A DNA stretch of 64,000 nt, taken from Microbacterium proteolyticum (GTDB lineage Bacteria; Actinomycetota; Actinomycetes; Actinomycetales; Microbacteriaceae). The stretch spans positions 248,001-312,000 of the forward strand of contig NZ_JACHXY010000001.1 of assembly GCF_014192415.1 (NCBI RefSeq), in the 5' to 3' direction. Within the stretch, counting starts at the first letter, position 1. Every line of letters starts with the position of its first letter. A program made the position numbers and the translations under genes. The notes below the pieces were generated by a model. It was not told the DNA's origin. It saw only the letters and a program-made list of their open reading frames with translations, and searched no databases. Below are positions 17,450 to 28,422 of the stretch, piece after piece.

Positions 17450-17483
17450 CGGCATCCCCCGGACGTCCGTCGAGGGGATGCCG
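17450..17483 (-). terminator. Hairpin terminator after proS
   Basis: CGGCATCCCC pairs perfectly with GGGGATGCCG around a 14-base loop, 14 bases beyond the proS stop and upstream of the aldo/keto reductase start. No U-tract is seen. Confidence 0.55.
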
Positions 17484-17496
17484 CGCCGCGAGACTC

Positions 17497-19293
17497 TCAG
17501 CGGGTGAGCGCCGCCACCGCGTCCGAGACCGAGACGGTGTCGCGCTCGCCCGTGCGGCGGTCCCAGAGCTCGACCTGGCCCTCGGCGGCACCGCGACCGA
17601 CGATGAGGATACGCGGGATGCCGACAAGCTCCGCGTCGCCGAATTTCACGCCGGGCGAGACCTTGGGGCGGTCGTCGTAGAGCACGTCGAGCCCAGCGGC
17701 CTCGAGCTGCTCGGAGACGGATGCCGCGAGCTCGAACGCGACCGTGTCACGGCCGGTGGCCACGACGTGCACGTCGAACGGGGCGACCGACTCGGGCCAG
17801 ATGAGTCCCTTGGCGTCGTTGTTGAGCTCGGCGATGATCGCAAGGATGCGGGTGACGCCGATGCCGTAGGAGCCCATCGTGACGGTGGCGAGCTTGCCGT
17901 TCTCGTCGAGCACCTTCAGCCCGAGCGCCTCGGCATACTTGCGGCCGAGCTGGAACACGTGACCGATCTCCATGCCCCGCGCCAGTTCCACCGGGCCGGA
18001 GCCGTCGGGAGCCGGGTCGCCGGGTCGGACGGTCGCGACCTCGACGAAGCCGTCGCCGACGAAGTCGCGGCCGGCGACGAGGGAGTGCACGTGCTTCTGG
18101 TCGACGTTGGCGCCGGTGATCCAGGCAGTGCCGTCGACCACGCGGGGGTCGAGCACGTAGCGGATCTTCGTGGCCGACTCCTCGCCCAGCACGGGGCCGG
18201 TCGGCGACCAGGGGCCGATGTAGCCCTTGACCAGCAGCGGGTTCTTGGCGAAGTCCTCGTCGGTCGCGGCCTCGACGTCGGCGGGCGCGAAGGCCACCTC
18301 GACGCGTTTGTCGTCGACGTCGCGATCACCGGGCAGGCCGACGACGACGAGCTCGCGTGTGCCGTCGAGATGGGTCAGCGCCAGTACGACGTTCTTCAAG
18401 GTGTGGGCGGCGGTCCACGCGGTCGCCTCGGCGGTCGCCGGTCCGGCGATGCCGGGGGCGGGCGCGTCGAGGTGGGCGTTCGAGTGGTCGACGAGCGTTG
18501 CGATCGTCGGCGTGTTCGGCGAGTCGAAGATCTTCGGCTCCGGCCGACCCTCGATCGGCAACGCCTCGGGCGCGACGGTCGTGAACGCCTCGACGTTGGC
18601 GGCGTACCCGCCGGCCGAGCGCACGAAGGTGTCCTCGCCGATGGGGGTCGGGTGCAGGAACTCCTCCGACTTCGACCCGCCCATCGCCCCCGCGTCGGCC
18701 GCGACGATGACGTACTCGAGACCCAGGCGCGTGAAGATGCGCTCGTAGGCGTCGCGCTGGGCCTGGTAGGAGGCGTCGAGTCCGGCATCCGTGGCGTCGA
18801 ACGAGTACGCGTCCTTCATCGTGAACTCGCGGCCGCGCAGGAGGCCGGCGCGGGGCCGCGCCTCGTCGCGGTACTTGTCCTGGATCTGGTACAGCGTCAG
18901 CGGCAGGTCTTTGTACGACGAGTAGAGGTCCTTCACCAGCAGGGTGAACATCTCCTCGTGCGTGGGCGCGAGCAAGTAGTCTGCGCCCTTCCGGTCCTGG
19001 AGGCGGAACAGCGCATCGCCGTACTCGTCCCAGCGGCCGGTGACCTCGTAGGGCTCACGCGGCAGCAGCGCCGGGAAGTGCACCTCGAAGGCCCCGGCGT
19101 TCGCCATCTCTTCGCGAACGACCGTCTCGATCTTGGCCTTGACCTTCAGGCCCAGCGGCAGCCACGCGAAGATGCCCGGGGCGTTGCGGCGGATGTAACC
19201 GGCGCGCACGAGCAGACGGTGGCTCGTGACCTCGGCATCCGAGGGATCTTCGCGGAGCGTGCGGAGGAAGTAGTTCGACAGACGGGTGACCAC
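17497..19293 (-). CDS. proS: Prolyl-tRNA synthetase
   Basis: Charges tRNA-Pro. 598 residues, the bacterial long type with an editing insertion (INS) domain between motifs 2 and 3. Class II motifs: [17 protein letters not shown] (motif 1 region), [16 protein letters not shown] (motif 2) and [16 protein letters not shown] (motif 3); the C-terminus is the anticodon-binding domain. GTG 19293 ([15 protein letters not shown]) is taken as the start as it is the family N-terminus, although the frame is open further up. Its place upstream of nusA in the same direction matches other actinobacteria, apart from the genes set between. Confidence 0.95.
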   Translation of the reverse strand: MVTRLSNYFLRTLREDPSDAEVTSHRLLVRAGYIRRNAPGIFAWLPLGLKVKAKIETVVREEMANAGAFEVHFPALLPREPYEVTGRWDEYGDALFRLQDRKGADYLLAPTHEEMFTLLVKDLYSSYKDLPLTLYQIQDKYRDEARPRAGLLRGREFTMKDAYSFDATDAGLDASYQAQRDAYERIFTRLGLEYVIVAADAGAMGGSKSEEFLHPTPIGEDTFVRSAGGYAANVEAFTTVAPEALPIEGRPEPKIFDSPNTPTIATLVDHSNAHLDAPAPGIAGPATAEATAWTAAHTLKNVVLALTHLDGTRELVVVGLPGDRDVDDKRVEVAFAPADVEAATDEDFAKNPLLVKGYIGPWSPTGPVLGEESATKIRYVLDPRVVDGTAWITGANVDQKHVHSLVAGRDFVGDGFVEVATVRPGDPAPDGSGPVELARGMEIGHVFQLGRKYAEALGLKVLDENGKLATVTMGSYGIGVTRILAIIAELNNDAKGLIWPESVAPFDVHVVATGRDTVAFELAASVSEQLEAAGLDVLYDDRPKVSPGVKFGDAELVGIPRILIVGRGAAEGQVELWDRRTGERDTVSVSDAVAALTR

Positions 19294-19480
19294 GAGAGTC
19301 GAGTCTATGGCGCGCGGGAGGATCCGGAGGATGCCGCGGGCTGAGCCGGGAGAAGCGATGACGGACGCGGCGACGTGCCGCTCATCCGCTGCTCGCGCCG
19401 CGCGGTCACGTCGACACCGACCGCTCATCAGGGCGGTTCCGGACGAACGCTCCCCCCGGATCGCGACATAGCCTGGAGCG

Positions 19481-20113
19481 ATGACCACGATCCTGCTCAC
19501 GGGTTTCGAGCCGTTCGCGGGCGACGCCACGAATCCGTCCGGCGACGCGGTGAACGCGGTCGCCGCGGGCTGGCGCGGGCCGGAGCGGCTGGTCGTCGAG
19601 GTGCTGCCGGTCGCGTTCGACGAGGCGGCGGTGCGGCTGCGTGCGCTCATCGCCGACCACCGCCCCGACATCGTCGTCGCGACGGGGCTCGCCGGTGGAC
19701 GCAGCCACGTCACGCCCGAGCGGGTGGCGATCAACCTCGCCGATGCGCGCATCCCCGACAACGACGGCGCGCAGCCCGTCGACCTGCCGGTGGTGTCCGG
19801 CGGCCCCGCCGCTCATTTCGCGACGATCCCCGTCAAGGCCATCGCAGCGGCCGTGGCCGACGCCGGCATCCCGTCCGCCGTCTCCCACTCCGCCGGCACG
19901 TTCGTGTGCAATCACGTCATGTTCACCGCACTGGATGCCGCCACGCCCGGCGTGCGGGCCGGGTTCGTGCACGTGCCGTACGCGCGCGAAGACGCCCCCG
20001 AAGGCGCCCCCGCGCTGCCCCTCGCCGACATCGCGCGGGCGCTCGAGATCGCGGTGCGCACCTGTGTCGAGGTGGCGGACGACCTCTCGACCCCGGCGGG
20101 CGCCCTGCACTGA
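19481..20113 (+). CDS. pcp: Pyroglutamyl-peptidase I
   Basis: A cytoplasmic cysteine peptidase (family C15) that removes N-terminal pyroglutamate. 210 residues with the catalytic triad Glu80 ([18 protein letters not shown]), Cys143 ([14 protein letters not shown]) and His164 (GFVHVPY), and the family start [18 protein letters not shown] monocistronic gene on the plus strand between proS (divergent) and the BenE transporter (convergent). Confidence 0.95.
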   Translation: MTTILLTGFEPFAGDATNPSGDAVNAVAAGWRGPERLVVEVLPVAFDEAAVRLRALIADHRPDIVVATGLAGGRSHVTPERVAINLADARIPDNDGAQPVDLPVVSGGPAAHFATIPVKAIAAAVADAGIPSAVSHSAGTFVCNHVMFTALDAATPGVRAGFVHVPYAREDAPEGAPALPLADIARALEIAVRTCVEVADDLSTPAGALH

Positions 20114-20231
20114 GGGAGAGGCCGGGCTCAGCCCGCACGACTCCCCCGCCGGCGCCCTGTTCGAGCACGCCCCGCGAGCGCAGCCCACAGGGCTCCCCAA
20201 GAGCCGCCCGCCCGAGAGCGCCCCGGTAGTC

Positions 20232-21416
20232 TCAGCCCGCGCGCCGCCCCACGTGCAGCACGGCGCGCACGACGAGTCCGGCCACCAGCGCCCAGAACGC
20301 CGCGCTCACCCCGAACACCGCGATCCCGGATGCCGCGACGAGGAACGTCACGACCGCCGGCACCCGCTCGCCCGGATCGTCGATGGCCTGCTGAACCGCC
20401 GACCCGAACGCGCCGAACAGCGCGACGCCCGCGACGGCGGGGATGACGCCGGCGGGGGCCAGCAGCACGATGGCGGCGAATGCCGCGGACAGCGCTCCCA
20501 GCACCAGATAGGTACCGCCCGCGGAGACGCCGGCGACCCACCGCCGCTTCGGGTCGGGGTGCGAATCCGGCCCCGCGGCGATCGCCGCGCTGATCGCCCC
20601 GAGGTTCATCGCGTGCCCGCCGAAGCCGGCGGCGGCGGCCGATCCGAGCCCGGTGACGAGCATGGCCGGACGCCACGGGATCGTGTAACCGAGGCTGCGC
20701 ATGACGGCGACTCCCGGCACGTTCTGCGACGCCATCGTCACCACGAACAGCGGCAGGGCGATCCCGACGACCGATCCCACGGTGAGGGTCGGGAGGGTGA
20801 GCTCGAGCCGGGGCAACAGGGTCGTGGCATCCATCTCGACGCCCGTGCGGGCGAGTTCGACGGCGACCACGGCGATCGCTGCGACGAAGGCCAGAGGAAC
20901 CGCCCAGCGCGGCAGGAGACGGGATGCCACGAGCCAGACGATCAACACCGGGGCGACGCCCCATGGGTCTTCCACCACCCCGACGAACGGCGCCACGCAC
21001 AGCGGGAGCAGTACACCCGCGAGCATCGCCTGGGCGATGGACGGCGGTATGCGGGCGATCAGTGCGCCGAGCGGGGGGAAGAGCGCCGTGCACAGGATGA
21101 GCGCCGCCGACACGAGGAACCCGCCCACGACCGCCGACCAGCCCCCGTCGACCGAGCCCGTGGCCGCGAGCAACGCCACGCCCGGCGTCGACCACGCGAC
21201 GGTGATCGGGATGCGATAGCGCCCGGCGAGCAGGATGCAGCCGAGGCCGACGACGAGCGTGATGGCGAGCAGGCCGCTCGCCGCCTGCTCGGGAGTGGCG
21301 CCCACGGCCCGCAGGCCGGTCAGGACGACCGCGAAGGTGCTGGTGAAGCCGACGAGGGCGGTGACGACCCCGGCGATGAGCGGGCGGGCGAGAGAGGCGG
21401 CGGGAGTCTCGGTCAT
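20232..21416 (-). CDS. BenE family benzoate/H+ symporter-like transporter
   Basis: 394 residues, nearly all hydrophobic, with about 12 transmembrane segments. The start LIAGVVTALVGFTSTFAVVLTG, the blocks ITVAWSTPGVALLAATG and [27 protein letters not shown], and the end WALVAGLVVRAVLHV are typical of BenE (related to nucleobase/sulfate transporter folds). The family imports benzoate in Acinetobacter; here no aromatic catabolic genes are nearby, so the substrate is open. Alone on the minus strand, convergent with pcp. Confidence 0.85.
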   Translation of the reverse strand: MTETPAASLARPLIAGVVTALVGFTSTFAVVLTGLRAVGATPEQAASGLLAITLVVGLGCILLAGRYRIPITVAWSTPGVALLAATGSVDGGWSAVVGGFLVSAALILCTALFPPLGALIARIPPSIAQAMLAGVLLPLCVAPFVGVVEDPWGVAPVLIVWLVASRLLPRWAVPLAFVAAIAVVAVELARTGVEMDATTLLPRLELTLPTLTVGSVVGIALPLFVVTMASQNVPGVAVMRSLGYTIPWRPAMLVTGLGSAAAAGFGGHAMNLGAISAAIAAGPDSHPDPKRRWVAGVSAGGTYLVLGALSAAFAAIVLLAPAGVIPAVAGVALFGAFGSAVQQAIDDPGERVPAVVTFLVAASGIAVFGVSAAFWALVAGLVVRAVLHVGRRAG

Positions 21417-21491
21417 GACGATCCCGACGCTAGCGGAACCCCGCTCCGCGCCGCCGACGCCGTTGCGCGCGGCGGCCGGGTGTACGCCGGC

Positions 21492-22643
<1,152 letters not shown>

Positions 22644-22708
22644 GCCGTTCAGCCTACGCCCCGGGCCCCGCACGGGGGCTGAAGACGCCCTGTGGTAGGT
22701 TCGGCGCC

Positions 22709-22744
22709 ATGCGCGCGTACACACCCTGGTGGCCCACCGTCTAG
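22709..22744 (+). CDS. trpL: Trp leader peptide (attenuator ORF)
   Basis: An 11-codon open frame reading [11 protein letters not shown], with two adjacent Trp codons at 22727-22732 and a TAG stop at 22742. It lies 108 bases before trpEG and just before a terminator hairpin. Region 1 (CACCG within the last codons), region 2 (GGCGGTG, 22745-22751) and region 3 (ACCGCC, start of the terminator stem) can pair as 1:2 or 2:3. Stalling at the Trp codons would mask region 1 and favour the 2:3 antiterminator. TAGGTT at 22696-22701 may be the -10 box, which would place the transcript start very near the ATG. Confidence 0.85.
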   Translation: MRAYTPWWPTV

Positions 22745-22764
22745 GCGGTGCGCACGCATGCAAC

Positions 22765-22807
22765 AGACCGCCCTCCCCCTGGGGAACCCGGGCGGTCTTC
22801 GTGTTTT
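22765..22807 (+). terminator. Trp attenuator terminator hairpin
   Basis: AGACCGCCC (22765-22773) pairs perfectly with GGGCGGTCT (22790-22798), followed by TCGTGTTTT. The only clear T-rich terminator in the window. The 5' arm can instead pair with GGCGGT at 22745-22750, giving the antiterminator. Confidence 0.85.
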
Positions 22808-22851
22808 CGGCGGCCGCTTTGGACCCTCCCTCACAGACGGAAAGACTCTCG

Positions 22852-24867
22852 ATGACCGGGCCCGACCCCTCCTCCCTGCTCCTCGACCTCGCCGACGGCA
22901 CCGCCCCCTTCGCGTTGATCGCCCGCGATGGCGCGACCGTCGAGGTGCTCACCGGTGACGTCGTCGACGTCGACCTGCTCGCCGACATCCCGCTCGTGGA
23001 TGCCGCCGGTACCGCGCGCGAAGTCCTCGCCCTCGTCCCGTACCGGCAGGTGCGCGAACGCGGCTTCGTCTGCCACGACGACGGCGCCCCGCTGCGCTGT
23101 CTCGTCATCGACGAGCGCGTGGCCGTCCCGCGCGCGGAGGCCATGGCATCCCTTCCCTCCTCCCCCGTGCCACTGGCCGGAGCCGGCTTCGACATCGCCG
23201 ACGAGGAGTACGCGGGCATCGTCCGTCGCGTCATCGCCGAGGAGATCGGTCGCGGCGAGGGCGCCAACTTCGTCATCCGCCGTGATTTCGTCGCCGGGGT
23301 CGACGTCGATCCGCGGATCGCGGCGCTGACGTGGTTCCGCGCGCTGCTCGAGCACGAGAAGGGCGCCTACTGGACCTTCGCCGTCGTCACCGACGGGCAC
23401 ATCGCGGTCGGCGCGAGCCCCGAGGCGCACGTCAGCGCCAAGGACGGCATCGTCACGATGAACCCCATCTCGGGCACCTTCCGTCACCCCGCGGGCGGCG
23501 CGACGGCCGACACGCTGGCGGAGTTCCTGCGCTCGACCAAAGAGACCGAAGAGCTCTTCATGGTCGTCGACGAGGAGCTGAAGATGATGAGCGCCGTCTG
23601 CAGCGACGGCGGACGCATCACCGGCCCCCATCTGAAAGAGATGTCGCGCCTCACGCACACTGAGTACATGTTGCGCGGGCGCAGCGACCTGGACCCCCGC
23701 GACATCCTGCGCGAGACGATGTTCGCGCCCACGGTCACCGGCTCCCCCATGCAGAACGCGTGCACGGTCATCGCGCGCCACGAGACTGCGCCGCGCGGCT
23801 ACTACTCCGGCGTCGCCGCGCTGTTCACCCCGAACGGTGCGACCGAGGGCCCCACGCACGACCTCGACGCGCCGATCCTCATCCGCACCGCGTATCTCGT
23901 CGACGGACGCCTCCGTGTGCCGGTCGGTGCGACGCTCGTGCGCCACTCCGACCCGTACGGCGAGGTGGGCGAGACCCACGGCAAGGCCGCGGGAGTGCTC
24001 GGCGCTATCGGGGCGATCCCCCGCGACAGCACGCCGGCCGCGCCCGTCCCGGCGGCGCCCGCCGACGCCGACCCCGACGCCCCCGTTGCACCGCGCCGTC
24101 CGCTGGGCGAGGATCCCGCGATCGCCGAGCTGTTGGCCTCGCGCAACGACCGCCTCGCGCCGTTCTGGATGAACCCGCAGGACCCCGACGGCTCCGGTCC
24201 CTTCGCCGGCCGCACGGCTCTCGTCGTGGATGCCGAGGACCGTTTCACCACGATGCTCGCCCATCAGCTGCGCCACCTCGGCCTGGACACCCGCATCGTG
24301 CACTGGTCGGAGGTGACGGATGCCGAGATCGACGCCGCCGACCTCGTCGTCTCGGGCCCCGGGCCCGGCGACCCGCGCGACGACAGTCCCCGCATGAGTG
24401 CGATGCGCCGCGTCGTTTCGCGCCGCCTGCACAGCCGTTCCCCGCTGCTCGCCGTGTGCCTGAGTCATCAGATCCTCGCCGACCAGCTCGGCATCGACCT
24501 CGCTCCCCTGGCGCAGCCGCACCAGGGTCTGCAGAAGAGCGTCGACCTGTTCGGTGAAGACGCGTCGATCGGGTTCTACAACACCTTCACCGCGCGCGTG
24601 GCCCCCGGGACCACCGAGCGCGGCTTGCGGGTCGGGGGCGTGAGGGCGAACGGGGAGGCGTCCGGTGCGGAGTCGCCGCTCCCCCTCGCCGTCGATCCCG
24701 AAACGCTCACGCTCGATCTGCCCGCCGAGGTCGCGGCCGACCCCGAGACCGGTGACGTCTACGCGATGCGCGGGCGGGAGTTCGCCAGCGTGCAGGGGCA
24801 CCTCGAATCGATCCTGTCGCGCGACGGCATGCGCACGCTGGAGCGCCTGATCTCCCACGCCCTCTGA
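22852..24867 (+). CDS. trpE: Fused anthranilate synthase (TrpE-TrpG type)
   Basis: Makes anthranilate from chorismate and glutamine; 671 residues fuse both subunits. Residues 1 to about 425 form the chorismate-binding part ([58 protein letters not shown]). A Pro/Ala linker leads to a class I glutamine amidotransferase from about 460: nucleophile Cys536 in [16 protein letters not shown] and the His/Glu pair in VQGHLESIL. The [10 protein letters not shown] and CLSHQ forms resemble fused TrpEG/PhzE proteins more than classical TrpE plus TrpG. A Trp-codon attenuator upstream argues for tryptophan synthesis over phenazine. ATG 22852 follows GGAAAG. Confidence 0.9.
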   Translation: MTGPDPSSLLLDLADGTAPFALIARDGATVEVLTGDVVDVDLLADIPLVDAAGTAREVLALVPYRQVRERGFVCHDDGAPLRCLVIDERVAVPRAEAMASLPSSPVPLAGAGFDIADEEYAGIVRRVIAEEIGRGEGANFVIRRDFVAGVDVDPRIAALTWFRALLEHEKGAYWTFAVVTDGHIAVGASPEAHVSAKDGIVTMNPISGTFRHPAGGATADTLAEFLRSTKETEELFMVVDEELKMMSAVCSDGGRITGPHLKEMSRLTHTEYMLRGRSDLDPRDILRETMFAPTVTGSPMQNACTVIARHETAPRGYYSGVAALFTPNGATEGPTHDLDAPILIRTAYLVDGRLRVPVGATLVRHSDPYGEVGETHGKAAGVLGAIGAIPRDSTPAAPVPAAPADADPDAPVAPRRPLGEDPAIAELLASRNDRLAPFWMNPQDPDGSGPFAGRTALVVDAEDRFTTMLAHQLRHLGLDTRIVHWSEVTDAEIDAADLVVSGPGPGDPRDDSPRMSAMRRVVSRRLHSRSPLLAVCLSHQILADQLGIDLAPLAQPHQGLQKSVDLFGEDASIGFYNTFTARVAPGTTERGLRVGGVRANGEASGAESPLPLAVDPETLTLDLPAEVAADPETGDVYAMRGREFASVQGHLESILSRDGMRTLERLISHAL

Positions 24868-24914
24868 CCCGGGCGTCCACGGTCCACTCGTCGGTCCGGG
24901 TCCGAGCTCCGGCG

Positions 24915-24999
24915 GGACACAACGCAGGAGATGCGGCCGCAGATGCCGTGACGTGCCGGCATCCCGCGTCGGTGCGGAAGGATCTCCTGCGTTGTGTCC
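24915..24999. repeat. Palindromic intergenic element, copy D
   Basis: A perfect 18-bp inverted repeat, GGACACAACGCAGGAGAT / ATCTCCTGCGTTGTGTCC, 85 bp end to end, between convergent trpEG and rseP. With copy B it best defines the family consensus. Confidence 0.88.
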
Positions 25000-25099
25000 G
25001 GCGACGGGCACGCGGTCGCCGGGGACTCGCTCGGCCCGCGCGGGGACGGCGACCCGGACGACCTCCGCGTGGTGTCCGGCAGCGGGGCGGCGATTCGCG

Positions 25100-26416
25100 C
25101 TAGAGCAACTGCACGGGGTTGAAGACGTCGGCGAGGAACAGCACGCCGCCCATTCCGATGAGCAGCACGACGACGACGAAGGTCACGGGAACGAGCTTGG
25201 TGGCGTCCACCGGTCGCGCGACCTTTCCTCGCAGACGCGCGATCCAGCGCTTGAGGCCATCCCACAGGGCCACCACGACGTGCCCTCCGTCCAGCGGGAG
25301 CAGGGGGATGAGGTTGAAGACGAAGAGCGCGATGTTCAGCGCCGCCAGCAGGCCGATGATCGACTGCACGCGCGCGAGGATCGGCGCATCGACAGCGGCG
25401 TACTCGCCCGCGAGACGGCCCGCGCCCACGACGCTGAGCGGTCCGTTGGGATCGCGCGGCTGACCGGTGACGAGATCGGCGGCGGTGTCGTAGATGCGCA
25501 CCGGCAGCTGCGTCATGATCTGCGCGACGGCACCCACCTGCTGGATCGTCGCCTCGGGACCCACCCAGATCGGCTGGGGCACGAGAGCCTGCTGAGCGCG
25601 GAGCCCCGCGAAGCCGACGCTCTCGTACTCGAGTGCTCCGGCGGCATCCCGTACCGGCTGCCCCTGCGCGTCGGTGACGACGCGGTCGGTGCGCGCGGGG
25701 GTGACGGTGACCGTCTGCGTGGCACCGTCGCGCTCGATCACGACGGGAAGCGCCTGACCGGGGGCGTCCTGGATGATGGCGGCCGCCTCGGCGAAGGTCG
25801 ACACCGCGCGACCGTCGACCGATACGACGACATCGCCCGGTTGGATGCCGGCGGCCGCGGCCGGTGCGACCGGGTCGGCCGACGTGCAGTCGGTGCGGTC
25901 TTCGCTCGCGGGGATGACGCACTGCGACACCGATGCGACGGTCGTCGTCGTGGTCGCGATGCCGATGCCGCTGACGGCGACAGCCGAGAGCACGAAGGCG
26001 AGCAGCAGGTTCATGATCGGCCCGCCGAGCATGACGACGACGCGCTTCCACACCGGCAGCTTGTAGAAGACGCGATCGTCGGCCGCGACCAGGGTCTCGG
26101 CGTTGGCGTCACGTGCGTCCTGCACCATCGTGGCGAAGAAGCGGGACCGACGCTTCGTCGGTTCCTCCCCCTCGGGGGCGGGCGGGTACATGCCCGCCAT
26201 CGAGATGAAACCGCCGAGAGGCAGGAGCTTGAATCCGTACTCGGTCTCGCCCACTCGCTTCGACCACAGGGTGGGGCCGAACCCGATCATGTACTGGCCG
26301 ACGCGCACGCCGAAGAGCTTCGCGGGCAGCAGATGCCCGACCTCGTGCAGGGCGATCGAGACGGCTAGGCCGATCACGAGCACGAGCACGCCGATGAGGA
26401 AGGCGATCGCGGTCAC
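25100..26416 (-). CDS. rseP: Site-2 membrane metalloprotease (RseP/Rip1 type, M50)
   Basis: Intramembrane zinc protease that cuts anti-sigma factors and other membrane proteins. 438 residues: HEVGH (His24, Glu25, His28) in the first helix, a long cytoplasmic stretch, a second helix GGPIMNLLLAFVL, a PDZ domain at about 185-260 (GIQPGDVVVSVDG), and the third metal ligand in LLPLDGGHVV. An extra helix ends the chain. The start is GTG 26416 since it places HExxH 24 residues in; the open frame runs on upstream but as shadow of the murE gene. Between ispG and dxr, as in mycobacteria (rip1). Confidence 0.92.
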   Translation of the reverse strand: MTAIAFLIGVLVLVIGLAVSIALHEVGHLLPAKLFGVRVGQYMIGFGPTLWSKRVGETEYGFKLLPLGGFISMAGMYPPAPEGEEPTKRRSRFFATMVQDARDANAETLVAADDRVFYKLPVWKRVVVMLGGPIMNLLLAFVLSAVAVSGIGIATTTTTVASVSQCVIPASEDRTDCTSADPVAPAAAAGIQPGDVVVSVDGRAVSTFAEAAAIIQDAPGQALPVVIERDGATQTVTVTPARTDRVVTDAQGQPVRDAAGALEYESVGFAGLRAQQALVPQPIWVGPEATIQQVGAVAQIMTQLPVRIYDTAADLVTGQPRDPNGPLSVVGAGRLAGEYAAVDAPILARVQSIIGLLAALNIALFVFNLIPLLPLDGGHVVVALWDGLKRWIARLRGKVARPVDATKLVPVTFVVVVLLIGMGGVLFLADVFNPVQLL

Positions 26417-26503
26417 CCGGCGACGATACCGCCGCTCGGCTTTGAACCGCCCGTGCGACGGCGATGCGGTGTCTGTGCGGCGCCGGATGAGACAATGGAC
26501 GGG

Positions 26504-28159
26504 ATGACCGATGCGCCCTCGAACCTCCCGCCCGTGCTCCGGCCCGAGCGACCGCCCCACCGCGACCTCGCGGAACTGGCCCGACGCTTCGGCGTACGCA
26601 GCGTCGGTGATGTGGAGGGGACGACCCTGACCGGCATCACCCTCGCCACCGCCGATCTGCGCGCGGGCGAGGCCTTCGTCGCCATCCGCGGCGTCAACCG
26701 TCACGGGGCGGATTTCGCCGCGACGGCCGCCGAACGCGGTGCGGTCGCCGTCATCACCGACGCGGACGGCGCCGACATCGCCGCGTCCACCGGTCTTCCG
26801 ATTGTCGTTGTCGACGACCCCCGGGCACTGCTGGGCGACCTTTCGGCGTGGGTGTACGGCACCGGCGCCGACGACGACCTGCCGCAGCTGCTCGCCACGA
26901 CCGGCACGAACGGCAAGACCAGCGTGTCGCACCTCCTCGAGGGGATCCTCGGTCAGCTCGGCGTCGTGACGGGCCTGTCGTCGACGGCCGAGCGCCACAT
27001 CGCCGGTGAGGTCATCGTTTCGCGCCTCACGACGCCCGAGGCATCCGAGTTCCACGCGCTCCTCGCCCTGATGCGCGAGCGCGGCGTCGAGGCCGTCGCG
27101 GTCGAGGTGAGCGCGCAGGCCCTCACCCGCCACCGCGTCGACGGGCTCGTGTTCGACGTGGCGGGTTTCACGAACCTCACCCACGACCACCTCGACGACT
27201 ACGCCGACATGCGCGAGTACTTCGAGGCGAAGATGCCGCTGTTCCGTTCCGATCGTTCGCGCCGGGGCGTGGTCTGCCTCGACTCCTCGCCGGGCGCCGA
27301 GATCGCCGCGCGGGCCGAGATCCCGGTCGTCACGATCGTCACCCCGGCCATCGCCGAAGATCCGGCGGTCGACGCCGACTGGACGGTCGACATCGTCGAT
27401 GAGCGCCAAGACGGAACAGAGTTCACGCTCCGCGCGCGCGACGGTCGCAGCCTGACCACCGTGGTGCCGGTCATCGGCCGGCACATGGCCGCCAACGCGG
27501 GCCTCGCGATCGTCATGCTGCTCGAGACCGGGTACGCCTGGGAACGCCTCGTCGAAACGCTCGACGGCGGTCGCATCGACGCCTCGCTCCCGGGACGCAC
27601 GCAGCTCGTGTCGGGCGCCGAAGGGCCGGCGGTCTACGTCGATTTCGGCCACTCCCCCGACGCGTTCGAGAAGACGCTCGCGGCCGTCCGCCGGGTGACC
27701 CCGGGCTCCGTGGTCATGGTCTTCGGCGCCGACGGCGATCGCGACGCCACCAAACGCCACGACATGGGCCGGACCGCCGTACTGGGCAGTGACATCCTCG
27801 TCATCACCGACCACCACCCGCGGCACGAGAACCCGGATGCCATCCGCTCGGTGCTCGTCGAGGGTGCACGCCGGGCCCGCCCCGATGCCGAGATCCTCGA
27901 GGTCACCCCGCCGGAGCGCGCGATCCTCGAGGCCGTGAAACTCGTGGGCGCGGGCGACGCGATCCTGTGGGCGGGTCCCGGCCACCAGGACTACCGCGAC
28001 ATCCGCGGGGTGCGCACCCCGTACTCGGCGCGTGAGCTCTCCCGTCGTGCCCTGCGCGCGGCCGGCTGGCCCGTGCCCGACCCGCAGTGGCCGGTGCCCT
28101 ACCCGGCCGACAGCACCCCGTCGTCCGATCCCGAGCGCCCGGTCGACTTCCCCGCCTGA
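26504..28159 (+). CDS. murE: Mur ligase, MurE-type (UDP-MurNAc-tripeptide synthetase)
   Basis: Adds the third stem-peptide residue to UDP-MurNAc-L-Ala-D-Glu in peptidoglycan synthesis. 551 residues with the three Mur domains: N-terminal UDP-binding (residues 20-115), ATPase with TTGTNGKTS at 132-140 and TTPEASEFH, and C-terminal domain. Where DAP-adding MurE has DNPR and lysine-adding enzymes DNPA or similar, this protein has DHHPR at 436-440 within ITDHHPRHENPDAIR, so the amino acid added is uncertain; group B peptidoglycan with Lys, Orn or Hse is known in this family of bacteria. It stands alone, outside any dcw cluster, divergent from rseP and convergent with dxr. ATG 26504 is the family start. 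Confidence 0.85.
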   Translation: MTDAPSNLPPVLRPERPPHRDLAELARRFGVRSVGDVEGTTLTGITLATADLRAGEAFVAIRGVNRHGADFAATAAERGAVAVITDADGADIAASTGLPIVVVDDPRALLGDLSAWVYGTGADDDLPQLLATTGTNGKTSVSHLLEGILGQLGVVTGLSSTAERHIAGEVIVSRLTTPEASEFHALLALMRERGVEAVAVEVSAQALTRHRVDGLVFDVAGFTNLTHDHLDDYADMREYFEAKMPLFRSDRSRRGVVCLDSSPGAEIAARAEIPVVTIVTPAIAEDPAVDADWTVDIVDERQDGTEFTLRARDGRSLTTVVPVIGRHMAANAGLAIVMLLETGYAWERLVETLDGGRIDASLPGRTQLVSGAEGPAVYVDFGHSPDAFEKTLAAVRRVTPGSVVMVFGADGDRDATKRHDMGRTAVLGSDILVITDHHPRHENPDAIRSVLVEGARRARPDAEILEVTPPERAILEAVKLVGAGDAILWAGPGHQDYRDIRGVRTPYSARELSRRALRAAGWPVPDPQWPVPYPADSTPSSDPERPVDFPA

Positions 28160-28190
28160 GTCGCCTCCGCGCGAGCTCCGCGGCTGGTGC

Positions 28191-28267
28191 CGACACACGC
28201 ACGAGATTTCGCGTAGCCCCTCGATGGGCACGACACGGCCGGGCGGGCAGGATCCCTGCATCGTGTC
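28191..28267. repeat. Palindromic intergenic element, copy E (degenerate)
   Basis: GACACACGCACGAGAT at the left and GATCCCTGCATCGTGTC at the right match the family ends with several changes; about 77 bp. It is followed by a direct 12-bp duplication (CGCACCACCGTC type) at about 28269-28296 and then by copy F. Confidence 0.5.
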
Positions 28268-28308
28268 CGCCGCACCACCGTCCGCACCACCGTCCGGACC
28301 TCGTCGCT

Positions 28309-28392
28309 GTCACAACGCAGGAATCCCACGCGGTCGCGGCCTGAGTCGCGGGGTCCAGCCGGTCCCCGCCGGTGAGAATCCCGCGTCGTGTC
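28309..28392. repeat. Palindromic intergenic element, copy F
   Basis: GTCACAACGCAGGAATCCC and GAATCCCGCGTCGTGTC form imperfect ends of an 84-bp element. Together with copy E it fills the gap between convergent murE and dxr. Confidence 0.6.
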
Positions 28393-28422
28393 CTCGTGAT
28401 CGCCGGTCGGCCGCGCCGGGAC

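Noticed and set aside
22831..25011. Long minus-strand frame opposite trpEG
   Set aside because: Complement of a well-supported gene with no recognisable protein features.
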